Shown here in pieces: positions 1 through 8,302 of a stretch of DNA of 64,000 nucleotides. The DNA is from JACMLD01 sp044227095 (GTDB lineage Bacteria > Bacteroidota > Bacteroidia > Chitinophagales > Chitinophagaceae): positions 1,984,001 to 2,048,000 of the forward strand of contig JBGAFV010000001.1 of assembly GCA_044227095.1 (NCBI GenBank), in the 5' to 3' direction. Made by a program: the position numbers and the translations under genes. The notes below the pieces were generated by a model, which made no database searches, was not told where the DNA came from, and saw only the letters and a program-made list of their open reading frames with translations. Each line of letters opens with the position of its first letter. Within the stretch, counting starts at the first letter, position 1.

Positions 1-312
1 GATATAGGAATGCATTTTCCTAATACAGATGCTTCATATAAAAACATAGACAGCAAAATTCTTTTACAGAAATGTTTTGAATTAATAAGCGGCAAAGGAT
101 ATGCAGTAGTAAATGTTGATAGCAGTGTTTGCCTCGAGGAACCTAAAATAAAAAAATATTCCCCTGCTATGAGAAGCAGTATTGCTGCTATTCTGCACAT
201 AACAGAAGAAGATGTATCTGTTAAAGCCACTACTACAGAGAAAATGGGTTTTGCCGGAAGAGAAGAAGGATTGGTAGCGTATGCAAATGTATTATTGAAG
301 AAAAGTCTTTAG
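1..312 (+). CDS. ispF: 2-C-methyl-D-erythritol 2,4-cyclodiphosphate synthase, C-terminal part
   Basis: Partial gene cut by the window edge; the open frame starts at base 1, before the first internal ATG. The visible 103 residues begin DIGMHFPNTD, which matches the IspF segment DIGxHFPDTD, and end with the family's typical KATTTEKMGFAGREEGL. IspF makes 2-C-methyl-D-erythritol 2,4-cyclodiphosphate in the cytoplasmic non-mevalonate isoprenoid pathway. About the first third of the protein, including the first metal-binding D-x-H, is outside the window. The stop is followed at once by an AGCT heptad array. Confidence 0.93.
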   Translation, partial: DIGMHFPNTDASYKNIDSKILLQKCFELISGKGYAVVNVDSSVCLEEPKIKKYSPAMRSSIAAILHITEEDVSVKATTTEKMGFAGREEGLVAYANVLLKKSL

Positions 313-345
313 CTATTAGCCATTAGCTGCAAGCTGCAAGTTTAG
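313..345. repeat. AGCT-type heptad array
   Basis: Short run of degenerate 7-bp units of the form TAGCTNN/NAGCNNN directly after the ispF stop. It belongs to the same family as the arrays at 418-482, 3156-3185, 3272-3303, 7222-7290 and others. Confidence 0.7.
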
Positions 346-417
346 GGCTTAATTTCAGTGTCTCTACTATATAATTAGGACTACGTTATTTGATATAAAT
401 CAGGCCAAGGTTTTTGC

Positions 418-482
418 TTGTAGCTAATAGCTTGCAGCTAATGGCTAATAGCTACCAGCTAACGGTTAACAGCTACCAGCTT
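418..482. repeat. AGCT-type heptad array upstream of dut
   Basis: Nine consecutive 7-bp units can be read without a break: TAGCTAA, TAGCTTG, CAGCTAA, TGGCTAA, TAGCTAC, CAGCTAA, CGGTTAA, CAGCTAC, CAGCTTT. The core AGCT is nearly constant and the flanking three bases vary. The array is open in the dut frame and gives a false N-terminal extension. Confidence 0.85.
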
Positions 483-487
483 TTCCC

Positions 488-495
488 TACTTTTG
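488..495 (+). promoter_or_regulatory. candidate -7 element for dut
   Basis: TACTTTTG fits the Bacteroidota -7 consensus TAnnTTTG and lies 5 bases before the dut ATG at 501, so the transcript would be nearly leaderless. No clear TTG -33 element is visible because that position falls in the heptad array. Confidence 0.4.
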
Positions 496-500
496 CACCC

Positions 501-941
501 ATGTCAACAATAAAGGTTAAGATCATCAACAAATCAAACAATCCTTTACCTGCATATGCTACCAGTGGTTCTGCAGGAATGGATTTAATGGCCCATATAG
601 AATCGCCAATAACTTTACAATCGCTTGAACGCAGTTTAATACCTACTGGCCTGTTTATTGAACTACCTGAAGGATATGAAGCCCAGGTAAGGCCACGCAG
701 CGGACTGGCAGTAAAGCATGGATTAACATGCCTTAACTCTCCAGGCACAATAGATTCAGATTACAGGGGCGAAATAAAAATTATTCTTGTTAACCTTTCA
801 ACTGTTGCGCATACTGTACAACCTGGCGACCGTATTGCACAAATGGTGATTGGAAAGGTAGAACAGATTGGATGGGAAATTGCAGAAGTATTAAATGAAA
901 CTGTTCGTAATGCAGGAGGTTTTGGGCATACAGGTAAATAA
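501..941 (+). CDS. dut: dUTP diphosphatase
   Basis: 146-residue trimeric dUTPase that hydrolyses dUTP to dUMP and pyrophosphate, keeping uracil out of DNA and supplying dTMP synthesis. All five family motifs are present: GSAGMDL (motif 1), RPRSGLA (2), GTIDSDYRGEI (3), GDRIAQMVI (4) and the C-terminal lid RNAGGFGHTG (5). I chose the ATG at 501: it gives the usual family length, whereas the in-frame ATG at 414 would add 29 residues translated from the upstream heptad array. The DUF4292 lipoprotein gene starts 7 bp downstream, so the two are probably co-transcribed. Confidence 0.95.
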   Translation: MSTIKVKIINKSNNPLPAYATSGSAGMDLMAHIESPITLQSLERSLIPTGLFIELPEGYEAQVRPRSGLAVKHGLTCLNSPGTIDSDYRGEIKIILVNLSTVAHTVQPGDRIAQMVIGKVEQIGWEIAEVLNETVRNAGGFGHTGK

Positions 942-948
942 AATAAAA

Positions 949-1776
949 ATGAAAAATCTTACCCGGATTATTGTGTTGCTGCTTGTAGTATTGGTTGTTG
1001 GTTGTAAATCTGCCAGGAAAGTGCAGACTGCCATTACTAAAACAAAAACAGATACTACGCAGATGATAATTGTAGACAATGCACATGCAGACTCTATAGC
1101 AGTGATACACGATTTGCTGAATAAGCTTAACAGCAACCGTATTGAAAATTTTAAAACTTTTTCTGCCAAGGTAAAAGTAAACTATCACGATAAAGAAGGT
1201 GAGCAACCAGAACTTACTGTTTTTATAAGAATGCAGAAAGACAGTATTATATGGATTTCTGTAAATGCAACCATATTTAGCTATGAAGCATTGCGTGTGC
1301 TAATAACGCCTGATAGTGTAGTTGTGCTTAATAAAAAAGATAAGATTGTGCAGTTGCGTTCTGTAAATTACCTGCAGGAACTTACCAGTCTTCCTTTCGA
1401 TTTTAAAACCTTACAGGATCTTTTATTAGGTAATCCTGTTTATTTAGATAGTAATGTTGTTTCTTATAAAAAGAACGACCAGTCCATTACGCTTATGAAT
1501 GTAGGCCCATTGTTTAAGCACCTGTTATCTATAACCAATGGCGATTACCTGCTACAGCATAGCAAACTGGATGATGCAGATCCACTGCGCAACCGCACAG
1601 CCGATTTAACTTATACCGGCTATGAAAGTAGTAATGGTGTAAAATTTTCAACAGAGCGCCGTGTATCAGTATCAGAAAAAAGCAAGCTTGATATTGATAT
1701 GGATTTTAAACAGTATGGCTTTAACGAAACATTAAGCTATCCTTTTACTATACCTAAAAATTTTAAAAGGCAGTAA
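949..1776 (+). CDS. DUF4292 family lipoprotein
   Basis: 275-residue envelope lipoprotein. The N-terminus has a hydrophobic stretch ending in a lipobox, VVGC, with Cys 20 or so as the lipidation site. The rest is a LolA/LolB-like beta-rich fold by family resemblance, with the DUF4292 pattern (FSAKVKVNY, IRMQKDSIIWISV, LLGNPVY). The start at 949 was preferred over 895 because it places the signal peptide at the N-terminus and falls 7 bp after the dut stop. The DUF4292-then-M23 protein order is common in Bacteroidota. Its role is unknown; an outer-membrane lipid or lipoprotein handling function is an inference from the fold. Confidence 0.85.
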   Translation: MKNLTRIIVLLLVVLVVGCKSARKVQTAITKTKTDTTQMIIVDNAHADSIAVIHDLLNKLNSNRIENFKTFSAKVKVNYHDKEGEQPELTVFIRMQKDSIIWISVNATIFSYEALRVLITPDSVVVLNKKDKIVQLRSVNYLQELTSLPFDFKTLQDLLLGNPVYLDSNVVSYKKNDQSITLMNVGPLFKHLLSITNGDYLLQHSKLDDADPLRNRTADLTYTGYESSNGVKFSTERRVSVSEKSKLDIDMDFKQYGFNETLSYPFTIPKNFKRQ

Positions 1777-1852
1777 GCGTTGTATACTATATTTTTGAAG
1801 CAATCGTTGTATCTTTTTGCCTTTCTTTAATTTTTAACCCAATAAGCCGAGT

Positions 1853-3154
1853 ATGCATAAGATTTGCCTTTCTGTGCTTTTATTAATTTCAAGCCTTTCG
1901 GTTTTTTGTCAGCAACCCGGTAAAGCGGAGCTGGAAAAAGAACGTGCGGCTATTCAGAAAGAAATTGATGATGTAAAACGTTCACTGGATGAAACCAAGC
2001 GCAACAAAAAAGCATCGCTTGCACAGTTAAATGCAGTACAGCACAAATTGCAGTTAAGACAAAAAGAAATAAACGTTATTAATCAGCAGATGGAACTGAT
2101 TGAAGGCAATATTAACCAGGGATGGCGTGATATTACAAAACTTAAAAAAGAACTGGATACATTAAAAGAGCAGTACAGCAAAAGTGTTGTGTATTCTTAT
2201 AAGAACAGGAGCAATTACGATTTTCTGAATTTTATATTTTCTGCAGGTAGTTTTAATGATGCACTTAAAAGAGTTGCTTATTTAAAATCTTACCGTGCTT
2301 ACCGCGAAGAGCAAGCCAATAATATTGTACGCACACAAGATCAGATACAAACAAAAATTGTAGCGCTTAACCAAAGCCGTGCACAAAAAAGCCTTGTATT
2401 AAAAGAAGAAGATAAAGCCAAAGAAAAATTAGAAGATGAAAAAAGAGAAAAAGATGAAGTGGTAAGCAAACTCAAGACAAGAGAGAAAGAATTAAATAAA
2501 GAGTTTACTGATAAGAAAAGGCAGGATGCGAAACTGGCATCTGCTATTACTGCCGCTATTAACAGGGCTATTGCTGCTGCGAAAGCCGAAGCAAAAAAGA
2601 ATGCAGAAATAGCAGCGAGAAATAATACAGCAAATACATCGGCTAACAAAACAACAACGCCAAATACAACAACAGTTGCTCCTGAAAAAGTAGCCAAAGC
2701 TGCTCCTGAATTTCATAAACTTGATGATGATCCCGAAACAAAAAAGTTATCAGATAATTTTGCAATCAACAAAGGGAAGTTGCCCTGGCCAATAGAATCT
2801 GGAAGAATATCTATGCATTGGGGACCATCTACTGTACCAGGCACAAAATTGACAATTGTAAATAATTTTTTAACCTTTGAGACCGAAGCAGGAAAATCTG
2901 TAAAAGTTATATTCGACGGCGAAGTGGCTTTAATTACTTATATCGGCGATGTGCAGGCTGTAATTGTAAGACATGGTAAATACTTTTCAACCTATAGTAA
3001 TCTTTCCTCTGTAAGTGTTACAAAAGGTCAACAGATAAGAACAGGACAGGTAATTGGTAAAGTGGCAGAAAAAGATGATAATATTGGTGAACTGGAATTA
3101 GGAATCTCTAATGATGCCAATAAAAATTTTGATCCTGAAAAATGGTTGAGGTAA
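1853..3154 (+). CDS. EnvC-like murein hydrolase activator (M23/LytM domain)
   Basis: 433 residues. A signal peptide (about 1-19, ending VFCQQ) is followed by a long coiled coil (about 22-235) rich in Lys and Glu, a low-complexity Ala/Asn/Thr linker (about 240-280), and a C-terminal LytM domain (about 310-433). The LytM metal site looks degenerate: the region expected to hold H-x(n)-D and H-x-H reads MHWGPS...FETEAG and LELGIS, with only VRHG clearly kept. This is the EnvC pattern, in which the protein activates cell-wall amidases at the division site instead of cutting peptidoglycan itself. It lies 76 bp after the DUF4292 gene and ends before a strong terminator. Confidence 0.88.
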   Translation: MHKICLSVLLLISSLSVFCQQPGKAELEKERAAIQKEIDDVKRSLDETKRNKKASLAQLNAVQHKLQLRQKEINVINQQMELIEGNINQGWRDITKLKKELDTLKEQYSKSVVYSYKNRSNYDFLNFIFSAGSFNDALKRVAYLKSYRAYREEQANNIVRTQDQIQTKIVALNQSRAQKSLVLKEEDKAKEKLEDEKREKDEVVSKLKTREKELNKEFTDKKRQDAKLASAITAAINRAIAAAKAEAKKNAEIAARNNTANTSANKTTTPNTTTVAPEKVAKAAPEFHKLDDDPETKKLSDNFAINKGKLPWPIESGRISMHWGPSTVPGTKLTIVNNFLTFETEAGKSVKVIFDGEVALITYIGDVQAVIVRHGKYFSTYSNLSSVSVTKGQQIRTGQVIGKVAEKDDNIGELELGISNDANKNFDPEKWLR

Positions 3155-3155
3155 G

Positions 3156-3185
3156 CTGCGAGCTATTAGCTGCAAGCTATTAGTA
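3156..3185. repeat. AGCT-type heptad array (left arm)
   Basis: Units such as GAGCTAT, TAGCTGC, AAGCTAT directly after the envC-like stop. It forms a complementary pair with the array at 3272-3303, with a terminator between them. Confidence 0.7.
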
Positions 3186-3228
3186 CCTGGTTGTGAAAAA
3201 CATTCTTTGCTTCAACTTGTAAATAAAT

Positions 3229-3267
3229 AAAAAGCCACGATGATCTAAATAATCATCGTGGCTTTTT
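3229..3267. terminator. bidirectional rho-independent terminator
   Basis: Perfect 16-bp inverted repeat, AAAAAGCCACGATGAT at 3229-3244 and its complement at 3252-3267, with a 7-base loop. There is a T tract on both strands. It sits between the convergent envC-like and bshA genes and should stop transcription from both sides. Confidence 0.92.
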
Positions 3268-3271
3268 AAAC

Positions 3272-3303
3272 TAATAGCTAATGGCTAAAAGCTAACAGCT
3301 ACT
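3272..3303. repeat. AGCT-type heptad array (right arm)
   Basis: Units such as TAGCTAA, TGGCTAA, AAGCTAA, CAGCTAC, complementary in sense to the array at 3156-3185. It ends at the stop codon of bshA. Confidence 0.7.
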
Positions 3304-4431
3304 CTAAATGCATTTGCAAAACCTGTTGTACAACAATTCATATTTGGGTATGATGTTGTGAATATCAAACGTAGCTGCATGTTTACCCGCCTGCTTTTTA
3401 AATTTTTTTAGTGTTTCATCATTTTTTAAAATTTCCATAGCGTGTTGCGCCATTTCATCTACATTGCCTACATCACTTAAATAACCGGTAACACCATTAA
3501 CATTAATTTCCGGTAAGCCGCCGGCGTTGGAGCTTACAACAGGAACGCCCGCAGCCATTGCTTCAAGCGCAGCCAAACCAAAACTTTCATATTCAGAAGG
3601 TAGTAAGAACAAATCTCCAACGGCTAATATTTCTTCCATTTGTTCCTGTTTGCCTACAAACCTTATATCGCCAAATACACCCAAATCGCGGCAAAGGCTT
3701 TCAGCCATTGGCCTGTCTGGTCCATCTCCAACAAACAATAGCTTACTGGGTATTTCCGCATTTATTTTTGCAAATATTTTTACTACATCCTTTACACGTT
3801 TTATTTTCCTGAAATTGGATGCATGCAGTATGATTCTTTCGCCCGCAGGTGCTATTACCTGGCGGAATGCATCAATAGGTTTTTTATTAAACCGGTGTAC
3901 ATCTACAAAATTGTGAATGACCTCTATTTCCTTTTCTATTTTAAATGAACTGTAAGTTTCATCACGCAGGTTTTGAGATACTGCTGTAATGGCATCACTT
4001 TCATTTATAGAAAACGTAACCACTGGTGCATAGGTTTTGTCTTTACCTACAAGGGTAATATCTGTTCCGTGCAATGTAGTTATCACCGGAATTTTTTTCC
4101 CTTGCTTTAATAAAATCTGCTTGGCCATATAAGCAGCCGATGCATGCGGTATAGCATAATGCACATGCAGAAGATCAAGGTTGTTGTTAGCAATAACATC
4201 AACCATTGTACTGGCAAGTGCTGTTTCATAAGGCGGGTAATCAAACAACGGATAGGTGGGTACCCTCACTTCGTGATAAAAAATATTAGCGTTGAATTCG
4301 CTCAGCCTGACTGGTTGCTGGTATGTAATAAAATGCACCTGGTGGTTCTTATCGGCCAGTGCTTTACCCAATTCTGTAGCCAGCACACCACTACCGCCAA
4401 AAGTTGGGTAGCAAACAATTCCTATACGCAT
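3304..4431 (-). CDS. bshA: N-acetyl-alpha-D-glucosaminyl L-malate synthase
   Basis: 375-residue GT4 glycosyltransferase that joins UDP-GlcNAc to L-malate in the first step of bacillithiol synthesis, the low-molecular-weight thiol of many Bacteroidota. Diagnostic features are the N-terminal GIVCYPTFGGSGVLATELG, HVHYAIPHA, TTLHGTDITLVG, the NFVDVHRF segment, and the GT4 donor-site E-x7-E in LPSEYESFGLAALEAMA. Length is normal for BshA. It is transcribed alone toward the shared terminator at 3229-3267 and is divergent from the M28 peptidase gene. Confidence 0.93.
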   Translation of the reverse strand: MRIGIVCYPTFGGSGVLATELGKALADKNHQVHFITYQQPVRLSEFNANIFYHEVRVPTYPLFDYPPYETALASTMVDVIANNNLDLLHVHYAIPHASAAYMAKQILLKQGKKIPVITTLHGTDITLVGKDKTYAPVVTFSINESDAITAVSQNLRDETYSSFKIEKEIEVIHNFVDVHRFNKKPIDAFRQVIAPAGERIILHASNFRKIKRVKDVVKIFAKINAEIPSKLLFVGDGPDRPMAESLCRDLGVFGDIRFVGKQEQMEEILAVGDLFLLPSEYESFGLAALEAMAAGVPVVSSNAGGLPEINVNGVTGYLSDVGNVDEMAQHAMEILKNDETLKKFKKQAGKHAATFDIHNIIPKYELLYNRFCKCI

Positions 4432-4628
4432 TATAATAAGATTATTTTACTGAAAATGTTTTCGAAGGTAAATGATGTTTTCATTGGAACGCAGTTTTTT
4501 ATGGTTAATATGCTTGATAATAATGTTCCTGTAAACATAACAGTCTATGTTCCATTTTACATTGTACCTGCTGCATTAACCACAATACCGCACGATTGTT
4601 TACCTTATCTTTAGCAAAATTTCATAAC

Positions 4629-6011
4629 ATGAGGAAATTAATTGCTTTTTGTTTGTTTTTCATCCTTTGCGGCCTTGTAAATGCACAATCAGAAGATTCT
4701 CTTTTTATTTCTAAAATTTCTGACGAGATTTTAGTTAGCGGAAAAATTTACGATAACCTGAAGGTGTTATGTAAAACTGTAGGTGGTCGTTTGTCTGGCA
4801 GTCCGCAAAAATTTAAAGCAGAACAATGGGGCGTTAATACCCTCAAAGAAGCTGGCGCAGACAAAGTATGGTTGCAGGAGTGCAAAGTGCCGCATTGGGT
4901 AAGAGGAGGCAAAGATGAAGCATGGTATATTTATAAAGACGCATCAGGCAAAATAAAAAAAGAAACACTTGATGTACTTGCGCTGGGCAATTCTATGGGT
5001 ACAGGCAAAAATGGCGTAAAAGCAGCTGTTGTTTACTGTAATAATTTTGCTGATTTGGAAAAACAAAAAGACAATGTAAAAGGCAAGATTGTTTTCTTTA
5101 ATTATCCTTTCAATGAAAAATTATTGCAGGCTTTTTATGCTTATGGCGATGCAGGTGTTTACCGCCGTTCGGGCCCAAGCCGAGCAGCAAAATATGGAGC
5201 GATAGCGGTGGTTATAAGATCTATGTCGGGTTCTACAGATAACAACCCGCATACAGGTATGACGCAATACGATTCTAACTACGCTAAAATTCCCTGTGCG
5301 GCTATGGGTTTGCGTGATGCTGATAAACTGGCTGGTATTTTAAAAGACGGAAAAAGCGTAGAACTTTATTATCATTCCAATGCACGTTTATTGCCAGATA
5401 CCATTGGCCATAATGTAATTGGAGAAATAACAGGTACAGAATCTCCTAAAGATGTAATTACAATTGGTGGCCACCTGGATAGCTGGGACTCTGCAGAAGG
5501 CGCACAGGATGATGGTGCCGGATGTGTGCATTCAATTGAAGTATTGCGTGCATTAAAAGTATTGGGTTACAAACCTAAACATACAATAAGAATTGTTTTG
5601 TTTGCCGATGAAGAAAATGGCGGTCATGGCGGCGAAGCATATGCAGCACTGGCAAAGAGCAGCGGAGAAAATCATTTGTTTGCTTACGAAAGTGATGCCG
5701 GTGGTTTTACGCCAAGGGGCATGGGTTTTTCTGTATCAGCAGAGCAACTGGCAAAACTTAAAACATGGTTGCCTTTGTTTATTCCTTATGGTGTGTACCA
5801 GTTTACCATGGGTGGGGGCGGTTCAGATATTGGCCCTTTGCACCAGGAATTAAAAACACCTGTAGGCGGATTGTTTCCCGATAACAGCCGCTACTTTGAT
5901 TTGCACCATGCACGCAATGATGTGTTTGAAAATGTAAATAAACGTGAACTGGAATTTGGTGCTATTAACATGACGGCGCTTATTTATTTAATTGATAAAT
6001 ATGGTTTGTAA
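4629..6011 (+). CDS. M28 family metallopeptidase, carboxypeptidase Q-like, exported
   Basis: 460 residues with a clear signal peptide (MRKLIAFCLFFILCGLVNAQ). The C-terminal half is a two-zinc M28 peptidase domain: GGHLDSWD (His ligand), QDDGAG (bridging Asp), DEENGG (catalytic Glu pair), ESDAGG (Asp) and DLHHARND (His). The segment between residues about 120 and 250 resembles a PA domain insert. The start at 4629 was chosen over 4596 because it begins the signal peptide. Likely a periplasmic or outer-membrane amino- or carboxypeptidase; substrate unknown. A second M28 paralogue of similar type is at 56467-58023. Confidence 0.88.
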   Translation: MRKLIAFCLFFILCGLVNAQSEDSLFISKISDEILVSGKIYDNLKVLCKTVGGRLSGSPQKFKAEQWGVNTLKEAGADKVWLQECKVPHWVRGGKDEAWYIYKDASGKIKKETLDVLALGNSMGTGKNGVKAAVVYCNNFADLEKQKDNVKGKIVFFNYPFNEKLLQAFYAYGDAGVYRRSGPSRAAKYGAIAVVIRSMSGSTDNNPHTGMTQYDSNYAKIPCAAMGLRDADKLAGILKDGKSVELYYHSNARLLPDTIGHNVIGEITGTESPKDVITIGGHLDSWDSAEGAQDDGAGCVHSIEVLRALKVLGYKPKHTIRIVLFADEENGGHGGEAYAALAKSSGENHLFAYESDAGGFTPRGMGFSVSAEQLAKLKTWLPLFIPYGVYQFTMGGGGSDIGPLHQELKTPVGGLFPDNSRYFDLHHARNDVFENVNKRELEFGAINMTALIYLIDKYGL

Positions 6012-6065
6012 TTTAAGATGGTGCAACTTTGCAACCAGCTTATCAATCATTCTAAAAAAAGCATA

Positions 6066-6467
6066 ATGAAAAAATTCCTGAAGATTTTTGTAACGCTGCT
6101 TATTGTTGGCTTACTCGTATTTATAGGCATGCGTTTCTTTTTTGTTTTTGGCCGCGGGTCAAAAGCGGGGCAGCTAAACTTTTTTGTAAACAAAGGCTAT
6201 ATATTTAAAACTTACGAAGGAAGAATTATACAAACAGGATATAAATCTCAGGTGCCGGGAAGTATACAATCCAACGAATTTGAATTTTCGGTAACTGATG
6301 AAAACGTTGCTAAAATATTAATGTCGCACAGTGGCGCTACACTGGAACTGCATTATAAAGAATACCTCGGTTCTTTGCCATGGCGTGGCATGAGCAAGTA
6401 TATTGTAGACAGTGTAATGTCTGTTAAAGATGAAAGCGGTCAGCCGGTAAAAGATTTTATAAAATAG
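6066..6467 (+). CDS. small membrane-anchored protein, unknown function
   Basis: 133 residues beginning MKKFLKIFVTLLIVGLLVF, one N-terminal membrane helix (about 5-29) and a 100-residue soluble domain (YIFKTYEGRIIQTG...). Similar small proteins occur widely in Bacteroidota and are sometimes mislabelled 6-phosphogluconate dehydrogenase; nothing in this sequence supports that enzyme. The start at 6066 gives a compact signal anchor; 6018 would add 16 poor residues. It follows the M28 gene by 54 bp and its terminator lies inside the 3' end of the convergent gene. Confidence 0.72.
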   Translation: MKKFLKIFVTLLIVGLLVFIGMRFFFVFGRGSKAGQLNFFVNKGYIFKTYEGRIIQTGYKSQVPGSIQSNEFEFSVTDENVAKILMSHSGATLELHYKEYLGSLPWRGMSKYIVDSVMSVKDESGQPVKDFIK

Positions 6468-6472
6468 GCAGG

Positions 6473-7186
6473 CTAACCTGCATACAATAAGAAGATTGCC
6501 GGACGTTTATGAATGTCCGGCAATTTGTTTTTCCAGCCATCAATAGATCTTGTTTTGATGTATTCATTGCTGCCGGTTATATCTGCGGCAATGCATAAAA
6601 GGGTAGATGGCTTTAATGTTTTGCAGATGCTTTCTGTAAGCTGGTTATTGCGATAAGGCGTTTCAATAAAAATTTGCGTGCATTTCTTTTTTGCAGATTC
6701 GTTTTCAAGCTCCTTTAGTGCTTTAATGCGTTCTGCATTATCTATTGGCAAATAACCAACAAACTGAAATGACTGACCATTCATGCCACTTGCCATTAAT
6801 GCCAGTAAAATAGAGCTTGGCCCGGTAAATGGTTTTACCAATGCACCCATTGCATGCGCCGCTTCAACCAATACTTGTCCTGGATCTGCAACACCCGGAC
6901 AACCCGCTTCGCTAATGATACCGATAGTCATGCCCCGCTGCAAAGCCTTCCGGAATGCATCTTTTACTTCTTCTTCGGCCTTATGTATAGCATGCCATTC
7001 GTAATTATCAATAATCATTTCCTTCCACAATTGTTTCAGGTACCTGCGGGCACTGCGTTCATTTTCTACAAAAAAACAATTGCATTCTTTTACAGCATCG
7101 GTTATATAAGGCGGTAATGTTTGTAAATTTTCTTCGTTTATAAAAGTTGGAATGAGGTATACTTTTCCTAATGCTGCACTGGCCAT
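6473..7186 (-). CDS. RsmI-like SAM-dependent methyltransferase (tetrapyrrole methylase family)
   Basis: 237 residues with the tetrapyrrole-methylase fold: VYLIPTFI at the N-terminus where RsmI has L-x-x-V-x-T-P-I-G-N, then ISEAGCPGVADPGQVLV and PFTGPSSILLALMASG, both RsmI hallmarks, and IETPYRNNQ. RsmI 2'-O-methylates C1402 of 16S rRNA. This is the shorter Bacteroidota paralogue, which lacks the usual C-terminal extension, so the exact RNA target is inferred only. It ends 5 bp from the convergent upstream gene. Confidence 0.83.
   Translation of the reverse strand: MASAALGKVYLIPTFINEENLQTLPPYITDAVKECNCFFVENERSARRYLKQLWKEMIIDNYEWHAIHKAEEEVKDAFRKALQRGMTIGIISEAGCPGVADPGQVLVEAAHAMGALVKPFTGPSSILLALMASGMNGQSFQFVGYLPIDNAERIKALKELENESAKKKCTQIFIETPYRNNQLTESICKTLKPSTLLCIAADITGSNEYIKTRSIDGWKNKLPDIHKRPAIFLLYAG
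6495..6532 (+). terminator. rho-independent terminator inside the convergent gene
   Basis: Stem ATTGCCGGAC (6495-6504) with its perfect complement at 6515-6524, a 10-base loop, then TTGTTTTT. It terminates the plus-strand gene ending at 6467 yet lies inside the last 20 codons of the RsmI-like gene on the other strand. The T tract is only on the plus side. Confidence 0.85.
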
Positions 7187-7203
7187 TTGTTAGCGTTTAG
7201 GTG

Positions 7204-7236
7204 CAAAGATAGGAAGCGGCGAGTTGTTAGCTGCAA
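7204..7236 (-). promoter_or_regulatory. candidate promoter of the RsmI-like gene
   Basis: On the minus strand TATCTTTG (7204-7211) fits the -7 element TAnnTTTG, with a TTG (7234-7236) 22 bases further upstream as -33. The start codon is at 7186, giving a leader of about 10 bases. The -33 falls inside a heptad array. Confidence 0.5.
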
Positions 7237-7290
7237 GCTACAAGTTATTAGCTGTTAGCTTTTAGCTGTGAGCCATGAGCTGCGAGCAAG
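7222..7290. repeat. AGCT-type heptad array (left arm)
   Basis: About nine 7-bp units with core AGCT/AGTT (for example TAGCTGC, AAGCTAC, TAGCTGT, TAGCTTT, TAGCTGT, GAGCCAT, GAGCTGC). Paired with a complementary array at 7447-7477; the 150-base core between them has no gene. Confidence 0.8.
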
Positions 7291-7446
7291 GAAAAATTTG
7301 TGTGTATTTGCTTCGTTAAAGGCGCTCAATAATGAACTAACTGTTGAACGGAGCATCGCAAGAATGATTCATCTTTGCTTAATGATGGCCAATAAAATTA
7401 TTGTCTAATGAAATGCTAGTATAAAAAATAAAAACTTATCTGTTTC

Positions 7447-7477
7447 AACTTGTAGCTTGCAGCTAATAGCTAACAAC
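7447..7477. repeat. AGCT-type heptad array (right arm)
   Basis: Units TAGCTTG, CAGCTAA, TAGCTAA reading opposite in sense to 7222-7290, ending just before the stop codon of the EI24 gene. Confidence 0.7.
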
Positions 7478-7479
7478 TC

Positions 7480-8241
7480 CTAAACTTCCTTCTCCTGGTA
7501 ATACAAACTAATGGTAGCTGCAATAACAGCGTATGCAGGTGCAAAAATCCAACCGATAACAGGTATTAAATGCATGAGGTAAAAAACAATTCCGTTGCCA
7601 ATAGCAAGGCCTTTGCGGTTGCTGATGAATGTAACGCTTTGTGCCGGAGATAATTTATGCCGCTCGCAACTGTAATCAAGCATAGAGAAACCATAGTAAT
7701 AACATTCTACCAGCATAGAAATAACCGGCGTTACCAAACCAACAACAGGTACAAATGAAAGTATAAGAATAGAAATAGCGTATACGGTTTGCCACAACGC
7801 ATTGCGCATTGCCAGTTTAATACCACGCAACATATCTTTCAATAGCTGCGGCCAGCTGAATGGATACTCAGTTCCTTCCATCAATGCTTCTGTTTTTTCG
7901 CTCAAATACGCAAATACCGGCGAACCAATAATCAACCAGATGTATTTATAAAGTGAAAAATAAAACAGCATTAGCAAAAGCCAAATCATAATTCCTGTAA
8001 GCGTAAAGAAAAAGCCAAGCAAACTACTCTGCATTCTGTGTGCCCAGTTGCTTAAACCTGTAATGCTGCCGAGGTATTCTATTACATTACTGGCACTTTT
8101 ACCAAAGAAATACATGCTTATGCAAAACAGCAGCATGTAAACAATACCGGGAATGATGATCCATTTCCACAGGCGATGCTTGCTGATGAACTGGTGCGCT
8201 TTAAAATAGGATTGTATGGCAATTACAATTTCTTTTAGCAA
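7480..8241 (-). CDS. EI24 domain membrane protein (CysZ-like)
   Basis: 253 residues with four to six hydrophobic segments (about 27-47, 70-100, 100-115, 150-185, 218-245), and an N-terminal AIQSYFKAHQFI that is typical of the EI24/CysZ family. In Proteobacteria CysZ is a sulfate-uptake membrane protein; Bacteroidota homologues are uncharacterised and there is no sulfur-assimilation gene nearby, so the substrate is open. It is divergent from the 3-methyladenine glycosylase gene, with about 60 bp between. Confidence 0.8.
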   Translation of the reverse strand: MLKEIVIAIQSYFKAHQFISKHRLWKWIIIPGIVYMLLFCISMYFFGKSASNVIEYLGSITGLSNWAHRMQSSLLGFFFTLTGIMIWLLLMLFYFSLYKYIWLIIGSPVFAYLSEKTEALMEGTEYPFSWPQLLKDMLRGIKLAMRNALWQTVYAISILILSFVPVVGLVTPVISMLVECYYYGFSMLDYSCERHKLSPAQSVTFISNRKGLAIGNGIVFYLMHLIPVIGWIFAPAYAVIAATISLYYQEKEV

Positions 8242-8302
8242 AGGAGCTGGATTATTGAGCTATAAATGTATTACTTTGAGGGCAGATGAGGATATTTTTA
8301 TT

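Noticed and set aside
414..500. N-terminal extension of dUTPase from the upstream ATG
   Set aside because: The 29 extra residues are a translation of the AGCT heptad array; dUTPase homology and normal length begin at 501.
2341..2716. Ala/Phe-rich minus-strand reading frames
   Set aside because: They are shadows of the coiled-coil and low-complexity part of the EnvC-like gene and have no own features.
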